A stretch of DNA of 10,204 nt from assembly GCA_949289925.1 (NCBI GenBank), contig CASEPW010000091.1:1-10204 (forward strand). Direction: 5' to 3'. Shown one piece after another: positions 1-8,999 of this stretch. The notes under the pieces were generated by a model. It worked only from the letters and a program-made list of their open reading frames with translations. It was not told where the DNA came from and did no database searches. Position numbers and translations under genes: made by a program. Each line of letters begins with the position of its first letter. Within the stretch, counting starts at the first letter, position 1. The stretch is from an uncultured Mycoplasmataceae bacterium (GTDB lineage: Bacteria; Bacillota_I; Bacilli_A; Mycoplasmatales; Mycoplasmoidaceae).

Positions 1-13
1 ATACAACTTGTGT

Positions 14-51
14 AAAAAGATTATAGTTTCAACATTATAGACAATCTTTTT
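14..51. terminator. Possible AT-rich terminator hairpin at the 3' end of nadE
   Basis: Two 9-base arms are perfect reverse complements: AAAAAGATT at 14-22 and AATCTTTTT at 43-51, with a loop of about 20 bases. The right arm runs into a T-rich tract on the plus strand, and the left arm gives a T-run on the minus strand, so it could end transcription in either direction. The right arm lies within the last codons of nadE (Lys-Lys-Asp) and the stop sits in the loop. The arms are almost all A/T with one G:C pair, so the stem is weak and may be a chance product of base composition. Confidence 0.3.
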
Positions 52-766
52 TTATTTTATTAGGATTTAATATTATTTTTTGTTTATGTAAATTTTTAGA
101 ATGTATTTTTTTTATTTTATCTGACACTTCAATTGGAACATTTTCTTCTTTTAAATATTTATCTAAATCTTGATAACTAAAACCGATTTCTACTTCGTCA
201 GTTTGATTTTGATATAAATCAGCTGATGGTTTTTTATCAATTATTGATGCTGGTAATGATAAATATTTTGCAAGTTCAAATATTTCTTCTTTTAAAAGAT
301 TATTTAATAACATAATATCTGATGCTTGATCTCCAAATTTTGTAAAATATCCTAAATAAATTTCATCATAATTTGAATTTCCTACTACAAGTCCATTATT
401 TTCATGAGCTTTATCATATAAAAACATCATTCTTAGACGAGATTTTATATTACCTTTTTGAACAATAGTTTTTGCATTAAATTGATTTACTAAAAAATTA
501 TATGTTTGAGTTAAATCTATGACATCAAGTTTTTGATCTAAAAATTTAGCAACTAATTTTGCATCATCTAACGATTCTTTACTTGATTCAATATCTATAA
601 AATATGCAAAAATATTGATGTCGTCAATCTTTTTTAATATAGATAAAGAGACAGCTGAATCTATACCTCCAGAGATTCCAATAATAATATTTTTAATATT
701 ATTTTCTCTTAAGTAATTGGTAAATCACTCAATAGTTTTTTCAATAAATATTTTATTTTTTTCCAT
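35..766 (-). CDS. nadE: NH3-dependent NAD+ synthetase
   Basis: This gene makes NAD+ from nicotinate adenine dinucleotide, ATP and ammonia, the last step of cytosolic NAD synthesis. Read with TGA as Trp it gives 243 residues, usual for the short ammonia-dependent form with no glutaminase domain. The ATP-pyrophosphatase P-loop SGGIDSA is at residues 32-38. The middle holds R-MMFLYDKA, then VVGNSNYDEIYLGYFTKFGD, and the C-terminal part holds KPSADLYQNQTDE and GFSYQDLDKYL, all typical of NadE. A single TGA codon (725-727) encodes Trp14. The ATG at 766 is the first in frame before the P-loop. It has no Shine-Dalgarno and lies 6 bases from a TATAAT box. It is divergent from mtnN. Standard-code calling would see only the last 131 residues. 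Confidence 0.95.
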
Positions 767-772
767 ATATTT

Positions 773-778
773 ATTATA
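773..778 (-). promoter_or_regulatory. -10 box (TATAAT) of nadE, leaderless-type
   Basis: A perfect TATAAT on the minus strand ends 6 bases before the nadE ATG. A start point 6-7 bases downstream of a -10 box would fall on or next to the start codon, so the message would have essentially no leader. No Shine-Dalgarno is present in the gap, which fits. No clear -35 box is seen. In such AT-rich DNA a TATAAT can arise by chance, so its position rather than its sequence is the evidence. Confidence 0.5.
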
Positions 779-780
779 TT

Positions 781-805
781 CTATTTTAATATATAATTAA
801 AATAG
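781..805. promoter_or_regulatory. Perfect inverted repeat in the nadE-mtnN divergent gap
   Basis: The arms CTATTTTAAT (781-790) and ATTAAAATAG (796-805) are exact reverse complements around a 5-base centre. The repeat lies across the -10 box of mtnN and just upstream of that of nadE. That is where a dimeric regulator acting on both genes could bind, or where an RNA hairpin could form at the start of the mtnN message. Each arm ends in a G:C pair, which makes chance less likely than for a pure A/T palindrome. No regulator is identified. Confidence 0.45.
792..797 (+). promoter_or_regulatory. -10 box (TATAAT) of mtnN
   Basis: A perfect TATAAT lies 20 bases before the mtnN ATG, predicting a leader of about 14 bases that includes the Shine-Dalgarno TAGGAG at 807-812. 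No good -35 box is seen about 17 bases upstream. The box sits in the middle of the inverted repeat at 781-805. Confidence 0.5.
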
Positions 806-817
806 TTAGGAGTTGTT

Positions 818-1501
818 ATGTTAGGCATCATTATTGCAATGGAAAGTGAAATAGATAACAATTTTATAAATGAAATAGATATCATAGAAAAACACAAAAT
901 AGGTATTTTTTCTTTTATAAAATTTAGTTATTCAAATAAAGAATCCATTTTATGTTTTTCAGGCATTGGAAAAGCAAATAGTGCTAGTGCTACAACATTG
1001 TTAATAAATAAATTTAATGTAAATGAAATTATAAATATTGGATCTGCTGGAATATATAGCAATTTAAATGTTGGTGATATTTTTGTCGGTAATGCTGTAA
1101 GTTACGGTGATGTTGATGTTACAGGTTTTGGCTATAAAATCAATCAAGTACCCAAAATGCCAGAAAAATATATGTGCAATAATGAAATGATTAATAAAAT
1201 CAAAGATTTATTAAAAACAGATAATAAATCCGGAATTGTATATACTATAGATTCTTTTATTAATAGTAATAATTATCAAAATTTTTTCATAGAAGATAAT
1301 AACTTACCTGTAATGGTTGAAATGGAATGTTGTTCAATTGCTCAAATATGTTATATACATAATATTCCTTTTTCATTTATTAAAGTTGGAATTGATAAAA
1401 TTCATTTTCCTGAAAAAAATGAAATACAATTCAATAAAAATTTATATAATGTTGCAAATATAATAAATTCAATATTAAAAAAATTAATTCATGGGTGATA
1501 G
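818..1501 (+). CDS. mtnN: 5'-methylthioadenosine/S-adenosylhomocysteine nucleosidase
   Basis: This enzyme (MTAN, Pfs) cleaves adenine from methylthioadenosine and S-adenosylhomocysteine, clearing by-products of SAM-dependent methylation and salvaging adenine. The N-terminus LGIIIAMESEI carries the catalytic-type Glu11 (E. coli Glu12). IGSAGIYSNLNVGDIFVG and DVDVTGFGYKINQVP follow the family pattern. VEMECCSIAQIC holds the nucleoside-binding Met169/Glu170. Asp193 in VGIDKIH lies where the catalytic Asp of the usual SD motif falls. TAGGAG 6 bases before the ATG supports the start. The last codons are GGG TGA TAG; with TGA as Trp the protein is 227 residues and ends at the TAG. It converges on dnaG with 2 bases between stops. 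No MTA- or methionine-cycle partner is adjacent. Confidence 0.93.
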
Positions 1502-1503
1502 AA

Positions 1504-3315
1504 TTATTTATTAAAAATTTTTTCTAATAATTGTTTCTTTTTTTCATTATCCATATTTTTCATTTGATCTATTACTTTTTTATAACCTTCTCTTTTTACT
1601 AATAGTAAATGATGTTCTAATGTTTTCTGTAATCTCTCTTGAACTGTTTTAATTTCAATTTTTTCTTTATTAATAGCAATTTTCATTGCAATAGGAATTA
1701 ATTCATTATGATTAGAAAAAATTGTATTAATATCATCAGTGTTTATTGTTAACATGCTTGGATTATTAAAATAATATTCTTGTAATATGTTAAAGATTTC
1801 ATTATTTTCTTTATTTAATAAAACGTTGCATTTATTTTCAAAAACGGTTAAACAATTTCTATCTAGCATTATACATGTTAAAATTTCTAATTCAGTTCCA
1901 TCTGTCTTTTTAAAACCTTTAGGTTTTTTTGAATATTCTTTTTCAAATACAATATTAACAATAGCATCATAATTGTATTGTTTACTTTTATTTGTAATTT
2001 TACTATCGCTTAACTGAGATAAAATTATATCTTTATCAATTTTAAGTAAGTCAGATAACTTTAAGACATTATTATTTAATGAAATAATGTCTTTTTCATT
2101 TTTTAAAATTTTTATTGTATCTGATATTAATATTCTACATTGATTAACATCTTGTAAATTTGTCTTTTTTATTAGATTGTTTATTTTAAATGTAGTAAGA
2201 TCAATTAAATTATTCATTTGCTTTATAGCTAATTCTTTATCACTATTTATCAATTCATCTATATCTTTTTTAGTTGTTTCATAATTTATGAATGAAGTTA
2301 AATATTTTTTACTAATTAATTCAGCTGCTTTCAAACAAGAACTAATACCTGCCTCATCATTATCAAAGCATATATTAACTACTTTTAGATTTTGTAAAAT
2401 TTTTAACATCTCTAAATGTTCATTACTAAATGCAACACCCATTGTTGCAACAACATTATTAATACCAATTTTATGCAATGATATAACATCCATATATCCT
2501 TCAACTATATAGATTGTTTCTATATCTGCATTATTTTTTAATATATTATTTAAATTATACAAAGTCGCAGATTTATTAAAAATACTAGTTGATGAAGTGT
2601 TTATATATTTAGCTTCATCGTCAATTATTGTTCTACCTCCAAATCCCACTACTTTATTATTTATGTTATAAATAGGAATTATAATTCTATCACTAAAAAT
2701 ACATTTGTATTCTCCATCCTTATTAATAAATGTTAATCCTGCATCATTTATATCTTTTAATTTAAAACCTAAATTATCATTATTTAAAATATTATTTTTA
2801 TTTGACAAAAGATTAATCATGATATCATTGTTTGTTGGAGCAAAACCAATATTAAAATATTCTATTAAATCATTATTGATTTTTCTAATATTTAAATAAT
2901 CGATGGCTGCACTATTTTCTTTATTAAATAAAAAATTATGAAAATATTCTGCTGCTTTATCATTTATTTCATACAATTTTTCATATTCTTTATCTTTTTT
3001 TATTTCCTTTGATAATTCAATAAAATTACTAATATTAATATTGTTTTTGGTAGCTAATTTAACTAATGCTTCATAATATCCTATATGTTCAATTTTTGAA
3101 ATAAATGAAATTACATCTCCTGATGTGTTACATGCAAAGCATTTAAAAATTTTTTTATTTTCATTAACAGTTAGTGAAGGATGTGAATCAATGTGAAAAG
3201 GACAAATACCAACATAATTATTACCTTTTTTTGATAAAGGAATATATGTAGAAATTACATCTACAATTGATACTTTTTGTTTTACTAAATCTATAGATTC
3301 ATATTTATTTTTCAT
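1504..3315 (-). CDS. dnaG: DNA primase DnaG
   Basis: Primase makes the RNA primers for lagging-strand DNA synthesis and works with the replicative helicase. The protein is 603 residues, normal for bacterial DnaG. The CHC2 zinc finger is at Cys38, His41, Cys59 and Cys62 (CPFH ... CFAC). The catalytic core follows with YLNIRKI, FSDRIIIPIYN and VGFGGRTI. The Toprim motifs are EGYMDV (Glu272) and FDNDEAG (Asp318, Asp320), with Asn where Gly is commoner. The rest is a helical, poorly conserved helicase-interaction region. No Trp codon occurs, so it is the one gene that standard code reads whole. I chose the ATG at 3315, one base after the glyS stop. A TTG at 3324 would add three residues and overlap glyS. 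No strong Shine-Dalgarno is seen, which suggests translation coupled to glyS. Confidence 0.96.
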   Translation of the reverse strand: MKNKYESIDLVKQKVSIVDVISTYIPLSKKGNNYVGICPFHIDSHPSLTVNENKKIFKCFACNTSGDVISFISKIEHIGYYEALVKLATKNNINISNFIELSKEIKKDKEYEKLYEINDKAAEYFHNFLFNKENSAAIDYLNIRKINNDLIEYFNIGFAPTNNDIMINLLSNKNNILNNDNLGFKLKDINDAGLTFINKDGEYKCIFSDRIIIPIYNINNKVVGFGGRTIIDDEAKYINTSSTSIFNKSATLYNLNNILKNNADIETIYIVEGYMDVISLHKIGINNVVATMGVAFSNEHLEMLKILQNLKVVNICFDNDEAGISSCLKAAELISKKYLTSFINYETTKKDIDELINSDKELAIKQMNNLIDLTTFKINNLIKKTNLQDVNQCRILISDTIKILKNEKDIISLNNNVLKLSDLLKIDKDIILSQLSDSKITNKSKQYNYDAIVNIVFEKEYSKKPKGFKKTDGTELEILTCIMLDRNCLTVFENKCNVLLNKENNEIFNILQEYYFNNPSMLTINTDDINTIFSNHNELIPIAMKIAINKEKIEIKTVQERLQKTLEHHLLLVKREGYKKVIDQMKNMDNEKKKQLLEKIFNK

Positions 3316-3316
3316 A

Positions 3317-4711
3317 TTAAACAAGTATTATTTTATCAATAATAAATTTATCTAATTCATCAATTTTTAATGTTTCTTGCTTCATTGTATCACGTTCTCT
3401 AATAGTAATAGTTCCCTTTTCAGGAGAATCAAAATCAAAAGTTATACAATATTTTGTTCCTATAGCATCTTGTCTTCTATATCTTTTACCAATTGTTCCT
3501 GATGCATCAAAATCAATTGAAATATTAAATTTTTTAATAATATTTTCATATAAACTAAGTGCATCATCCTTCAACTTATTAACTAAAGGAAGAATAGCTA
3601 ACTTATATGGTGATAATTTAATAGGCAACTTTAGAACTTCTCTAGTGTCATTATCAACTTCTTCAATATGATAATGTTCACAAACAATGGCATAAAATAA
3701 TCTTTCAACTCCCATTGATGGTTCAATAACATTAGGTAAAAATTTTTCATTATCATTTTGATCAAAATAAGTTAAGTCTTTTTTTGATAATTCTTGATGA
3801 ACAGTTAAATCATAATTTCCTCTATCCGCTAAACCACACAATTCACCTCATCCATGTGGAAAATTGTATTCAAAATCAATTGTTTTTGATGAATAATGAG
3901 ACAATGATTCTTTTGGATGGTTATATATTCTTAATGACTTTTCATTGAAATTACAAACATTAACAAAAAAATTAAATAATTTTTTTTCAAAAAAATTAAA
4001 ATACTCATTTGATTGTTCTTTTTTAACAAAAAATTCTATTTCCATTTGTTCGAATTCTCTAGTTCTAAAAATAAAATTCCCTGGTGTTATTTCATTTCTA
4101 AAAGCCTTACCTATTTGACCAACACCAAATGGTATTTTTTGTCTTGATGTTCTTAATAAATTTTTAAAATTAATAAAGATACCTTGAGCTGTTTCAGGTC
4201 TTAAATAAAGTGTAGAGGCAGAGTCTTCTAAAACACCTTGAAATGTTTTGAACATCAAATTAAAATTTCTTATATCAGTTCAATTAATTTTTTGACAATT
4301 TGGACACTTTACTTTATTTTTATTAATGATATCTAATAAAATTTTGTAATCTGTATTTTCTGAAATTTTTTCATTAGGACAAAATTCTTCAATTAATTTA
4401 TCTGCTCTAAAACGGTTTTTACACTCTTTACAATCAATTAATGGATCTGAAAAATTTGCTAAATGACCTGAGGCTTTTCAAACATCTGAATTATAAATAA
4501 TAGCAGAATCTAATAAAATCATATTTTTTTGTGAAAAAATAAAAAAATTAGTTCATGCATCTTTTATATTTTTTTTTAACAAAGATCCTAAATTACCAAA
4601 ATCTCATGCATTTGCTAAACCATTATATATTTCTGAATTAGCATAAACAAAACCATAATTTTTTAAATAATTAACAATTTCTTGTTGTTCAAATTTCTTT
4701 TTATTTTCCAT
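3317..4711 (-). CDS. glyS: Glycyl-tRNA synthetase, single-chain class II type
   Basis: This enzyme charges tRNA-Gly with glycine. It is the eukaryote/Firmicute-type homodimeric enzyme (also called glyQS), not the alpha2-beta2 form. The 464-residue protein needs five TGA codons read as Trp, in the contexts NAWDFG, DAWTNF, DVWKAS, INWTDI and HGWGEL. Class II signatures are RPETAQG (169-175), motif 2 FRNEITP (202-208) followed by [23 protein letters not shown] (about 288-297) and motif 3 EPSMGVER (330-337). CxxC pairs at 94/97 and 136/139 look like a zinc-ribbon insertion; Cys111 is extra. The last ~100 residues are the anticodon-binding domain. The ATG directly abuts the scpB stop, and GAGGA at 4716-4720, inside the last scpB codons, is the ribosome site. 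Standard code would break it into fragments. Confidence 0.96.
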
Positions 4712-5674
4712 TTAATCCTCGAATCTTGTTGTGTCAAAGAAAGAAGTGTTTTCATCAAAATAAGGTTGATCTACTGCGATTTTTGGTAACTCTAATAATG
4801 ATTTTATTCCAAATATGTCATAAAACTTTGGAGTAACAGTATAAAGTATGGGACAACCTGGAGTTGATGCTCTACCCGCATCAATAACTAAACCTAAATC
4901 AATTAATTTTTGAATAGTTGAAGTTGGATCTTTTAATCTAATTTCTTCAATGATTGTTTTAGTACATGGTTGATTATAAGCGATGATAGCTAAAACTTCC
5001 ATAACTTTTGTTGATAAAGGATTTTTATATTTGATAGTTATCAACTTATTTAAATCTTCCTTATTTGATGGTTTTGAATAAAATTTATAATAATCGCCAA
5101 ATTGCTTAATCAATATACCTCTTGATTCATCTTTTTCTAATTCATTAGATCAATCTTTTAATATTTTTTTAATGGTTGATGATGAAGCATTTGTCATTCT
5201 TCTTAAATCACCAATACTTACACCTGTTTGACCAACAACATACAACGCTGATTCAATTATAGATTTAATTTTTTCAACATTTATTTCTTGATAAAGTTCA
5301 TTTGTTTCATACTCATTTTTAGATAAAGTATATTTATTTGCAAATGGATTATTAATTTCTATATATTGTTCATTTTTCTCTTTTACTTGTTCTTGTTTAA
5401 TTGGTTTAACTTCATTAACATTGAATTCTTCTACTTTTTTTGGTTCATCAGTTTTTCTTTGCTCAATAAAAAAATCTGCAGCTTCATCATCTTCATCAAA
5501 TAATCTTAATGCATCAGAAGAAATTTTTGGTTTTATTGATAACATTAATTCATCATCAAAATCATCATCAAAATCAAATGATATTTTTTTATTGCTTTCT
5601 TTATCTTTATCTAAATCGTTATCTTCAAACATTGAATCATCAAAATTAATTATTTTTTTGTCATTATCACTCAT
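4712..5674 (-). CDS. scpB: Segregation and condensation protein B, with long acidic N-terminal extension
   Basis: ScpB is a winged-helix (kite) subunit of the SMC-ScpAB condensin, binding the kleisin ScpA and helping compact and segregate the nucleoid. The conserved part runs from about residue 132 (VEKIKSIIESALYVVGQTGVSI) to the end. It includes AIIAYNQP (229-236) then TKTIIEEIR, and TPGCPILYTVTPKFYDIFGI, all ScpB hallmarks. That core is about 190 residues, the normal full length. The first ~130 residues are an extra, Asp/Glu-rich, probably disordered segment with repeated Phe-Asp-Asp patterns (see findings). One TGA codon (5150-5152) encodes Trp175; without code 4 the gene falls into two pieces. 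AAGGAGA at 5681-5687 lies 6 bases before the ATG, inside the end of scpA. The total is 320 residues. Confidence 0.93.
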
Positions 5675-5676
5675 CT

Positions 5677-6603
5677 TTAATCTCCTTTTTTACTTTTCTT
5701 TAATTCATATATATCTGTTTTTTCAAAATTCATTTGATCTGCTGCAATTTTTGCAATTTCCTTATTTTGAAGTAATGCTTTTTTTATATCATCGTAATTA
5801 TCATTGAAATCAAAATTATTATTTTTAGATATGTATATAATTCCATTCTGCTCTTTTTGCTCTAATCTTATATAGCCATTTTTAACTAAAACTAATAAAG
5901 AAATAAAAATTGCACAAGTTAATTCAAGATTTTGTTTCTCTTTTGAAAATTTTTGCAAAAAATCATCAAATGGTAAATGTTCTATTTCATTAGTACCAAC
6001 AAATTCAATAAGTTCTTCTTGAATTTTATCAACATCTATTGTATTAACTTTAATTAAAGTTGGCATATTTAATATCTCATTGTCTCTTTGTCTCATAAGA
6101 ACTCTTTGTCATGCTCTAACAAGTTTTTCTAATGGAACACTATCAGGTAATGGAGCTTCTGGAGTTTCATCTGGGATATATTCTTCTAAATCATCACATT
6201 TTTTTGCAACAAGTAGAATTCTCTCGCTTTGTTTCATACGATAAAAATCAACCATATCTTTATATTGTTTATATAATAAAATTTGTCTTCTAAATTTATC
6301 TATTTCAAATTCTGTTGCATCATCTTTTAATCCTTGATTTAAAGTTGGTAATAATATTTTAGTTTTTAATTCAGTTAAATAAGAAGCCATTACTAAGTAA
6401 CTAGACGCATCATCTATAGCAATGTATTGTAAATTATTGTTAACAAAAACTAAATATTGATGAGTAAGTTCAGCAATATCAAGAGTTAAAATATCTAATT
6501 TTTTTTCTCTAATCATTTCGACAAGAACATCCATTGGACCATCAAATTGGTCTAAATTAAATATCAATTGTTTAAAACTATAATTATTTAGTTCTTGTGA
6601 CAT
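5677..6603 (-). CDS. scpA: Segregation and condensation protein A (kleisin)
   Basis: ScpA is the kleisin that bridges the SMC heads and binds ScpB in the bacterial condensin. The N-terminal domain has the family signature FDGPMDVLVEMIREKKLDILTL followed by IAELTHQYL (about residues 19-50), then SSYLVMASYLTELKTKILLP. One TGA codon (6109-6111) encodes Trp165 in the linker. The C-terminal winged helix that contacts the SMC head is visible as LELTCAIFISLLVLVKNGYIRLEQ. The 308-residue protein is longer than usual (about 240-260) because of a charged tail of about 45 residues after the winged helix. It is the first gene of scpA-scpB-glyS-dnaG and is followed after 2 bases by scpB. The ATG has no Shine-Dalgarno and lies close behind a -10 box. 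Confidence 0.94.
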
Positions 6604-6624
6604 AATATATTGTTAATATATTAT
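6602..6624. promoter_or_regulatory. Perfect inverted repeat in the scpA-mnmA divergent gap
   Basis: The arms ATAATATATT (6602-6611) and AATATATTAT (6615-6624) are exact reverse complements around GTT. The repeat covers the scpA start codon, its predicted leader and most of its -10 box, and touches the mnmA -10 box. It may be an operator or a hairpin over the scpA start. The arms are pure A/T, so chance is a real alternative. The matching layout in the nadE-mtnN gap is the reason to list it. Confidence 0.35.
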
Positions 6625-6625
6625 A
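6620..6625 (-). promoter_or_regulatory. -10 box (TATAAT) of the scpA-scpB-glyS-dnaG operon
   Basis: A perfect TATAAT on the minus strand lies 16 bases before the scpA ATG, giving a predicted leader of about 10 bases with no Shine-Dalgarno. It overlaps the -10 box of mnmA on the other strand, so polymerase probably cannot occupy both at once. No good -35 box is seen. This is the only promoter candidate I see for the four-gene operon. Confidence 0.45.
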
Positions 6626-6627
6626 AT
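6622..6627 (+). promoter_or_regulatory. -10 box (TATAAT) of mnmA
   Basis: A perfect TATAAT on the plus strand overlaps by four bases the opposite-strand -10 box of scpA. It predicts a leader of about 22 bases that contains the AAGGAG ribosome site. No convincing -35 box lies 16-18 bases upstream. Confidence 0.45.
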
Positions 6628-6644
6628 ATAGATAAATTATTTTT

Positions 6645-7757
<1,113 letters not shown>

Positions 7758-7765
<8 letters not shown>

Positions 7766-8999
7766 AAAAATAGCTATACAAATAAAAGATGCTTTAAATT
7801 TAGAATTTACACTAAACGAAGATGCAAAAAAAGGTGATTATATTTGTGTGAATGATATTAATGAAGTTAACCTAGAAGAAACAAAAAAATTCATTGCTAA
7901 TGAGATAGAAAAACAAAAAGAATTGTTGATAAATCAATTAAGAAATAAAGAAAAAGAAAATTGAATAAATGGATTTAAAAATTCAAATGAATTTTTAAAT
8001 TTAAAAGAAGAAAATATCAAACTTAAAAATAATTTAGATCAACTTTTAAAAAATAAAGAATTAGAAATAAAAAGTTTTTATGATGACAAAATAAATGATT
8101 TGAATTATATAATAAATGATTTGAAATCAAAACAAGAACTAATTGAAATAAAAAATGAAAAAGAAATAGAAATTGTGAAAAATGAATTAAATGCCAAATA
8201 TTTAAAGGATATAGAATTTTACAAAATTAAAATAGAAGAATTACAAAGAAATAAAAAATTCAACATAAAAATTATTGGTAATGAATTTGAAAATTGAATT
8301 TATAGTGAAATGCAAAAACATTTTTCTTTTTATAGTGATGTAAAATTTGAAAAAATTACAAAGAATATTGATGGAGAAAAAGCTGATTTTTTATTCGAAA
8401 TTTCACATGATGGTGCAATAGTTGATAATGTTGTTATTGAAGCAAAAACAGCAGAAAATACAGGAACTACAAAAAATTCTAATCATTTTGCAAAACTTAA
8501 TAGAGCATACAATCATAATAATAGTTCATTTGCAATACTTGTTACAGAACTTGAGCCTGATGATGAATTTAGCATAAGAAAAATTAATGAATATGAAAAT
8601 ATGTATATGGTTAGACCACAATTTTTACATATCATGCTTGATTTAATGAGAATTGTTATGATACAAAAAAATATTATTAGAAATAAAACAATATCTTTTA
8701 AAGATCAAGAAAAAATTCTTCAAGAATTTGAAGAATTCAAGGATGCAATAATAAATAATTCATTAAAACATATAACTAAAAATATTGAAGATATAATCAA
8801 ACAAGCTGAAAGTATCAATAAAGCTTCTCAAAAGATTTTAGAAAGTGGAAATATAATAATTTCAAAACACTTAAAAACAATAGCAAATAAATTTGAAAAC
8901 TATAATATTGAAAATAAAATTATTAAAAAAATCAAAAATATTAATGATGATGAAATAAAATCTAATGAAGAAGAATTAATAATTAAAAGAAATTTTTAA
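7758..8999 (+). CDS. DUF2130 domain protein with N-terminal coiled coil
   Basis: The function is unknown. Read with two TGA codons as Trp69 and Trp180 the protein has 413 residues. Residues ~1-40 form a small N-terminal segment. About 40-175 are Lys/Glu-rich with heptad-like spacing, predicted as a long coiled coil. From about 174 (IGNEFENWIYSEM) the DUF2130 domain runs through KADFLFEI, VVIEAKTAENTGTTKNSNHF, FAILVTELEPDDEF and the characteristic MYMVRPQFLHIMLDLMR. A helical Lys-rich tail follows. Asp210 with Glu228-Ala-Lys230 forms a D...ExK pattern as in PD-(D/E)xK nucleases; this is inference, not proof of activity. No signal peptide or membrane segment is seen, so it is probably cytoplasmic. 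It overlaps mnmA by 8 bases and is probably cotranscribed and translationally coupled. Its stop shares TTAA with the convergent DUF368 gene. Confidence 0.88.

Noticed and set aside
1502..1532. AT hairpin (AATTATT ... AATAATT) as a bidirectional terminator for mtnN and dnaG
   Set aside because: The arms are pure A/T, alternative pairings overlap, and the element lies in dnaG codons; it is not distinguishable from chance.
1787..2899. Three plus-strand open frames of 61-74 residues opposite dnaG
   Set aside because: They lie antisense to a full-length, well-conserved primase and have no family features.
3316..3324. TTG at 3324 as the dnaG start
   Set aside because: It would add only Met-Phe-Asn and overlap glyS; the ATG at 3315 leads directly into the usual primase N-terminus and lies one base after the glyS stop.
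5550..5580. Repeated ATCATCAAA units as a tandem repeat element
   Set aside because: The repetition follows from the Asp/Phe-rich coding of the scpB extension and is short and imperfect.
5421..5807. Serine-rich 128-residue plus-strand open frame opposite scpA/scpB
   Set aside because: It is the antisense shadow of the Asp/Glu-rich scpB extension, has no ribosome site and resembles no family.
4712..6603. scpA and scpB as pseudogenes broken by in-frame stops
   Set aside because: Each break is a TGA at a position compatible with Trp, with the frame kept on both sides; under code 4 both are intact.
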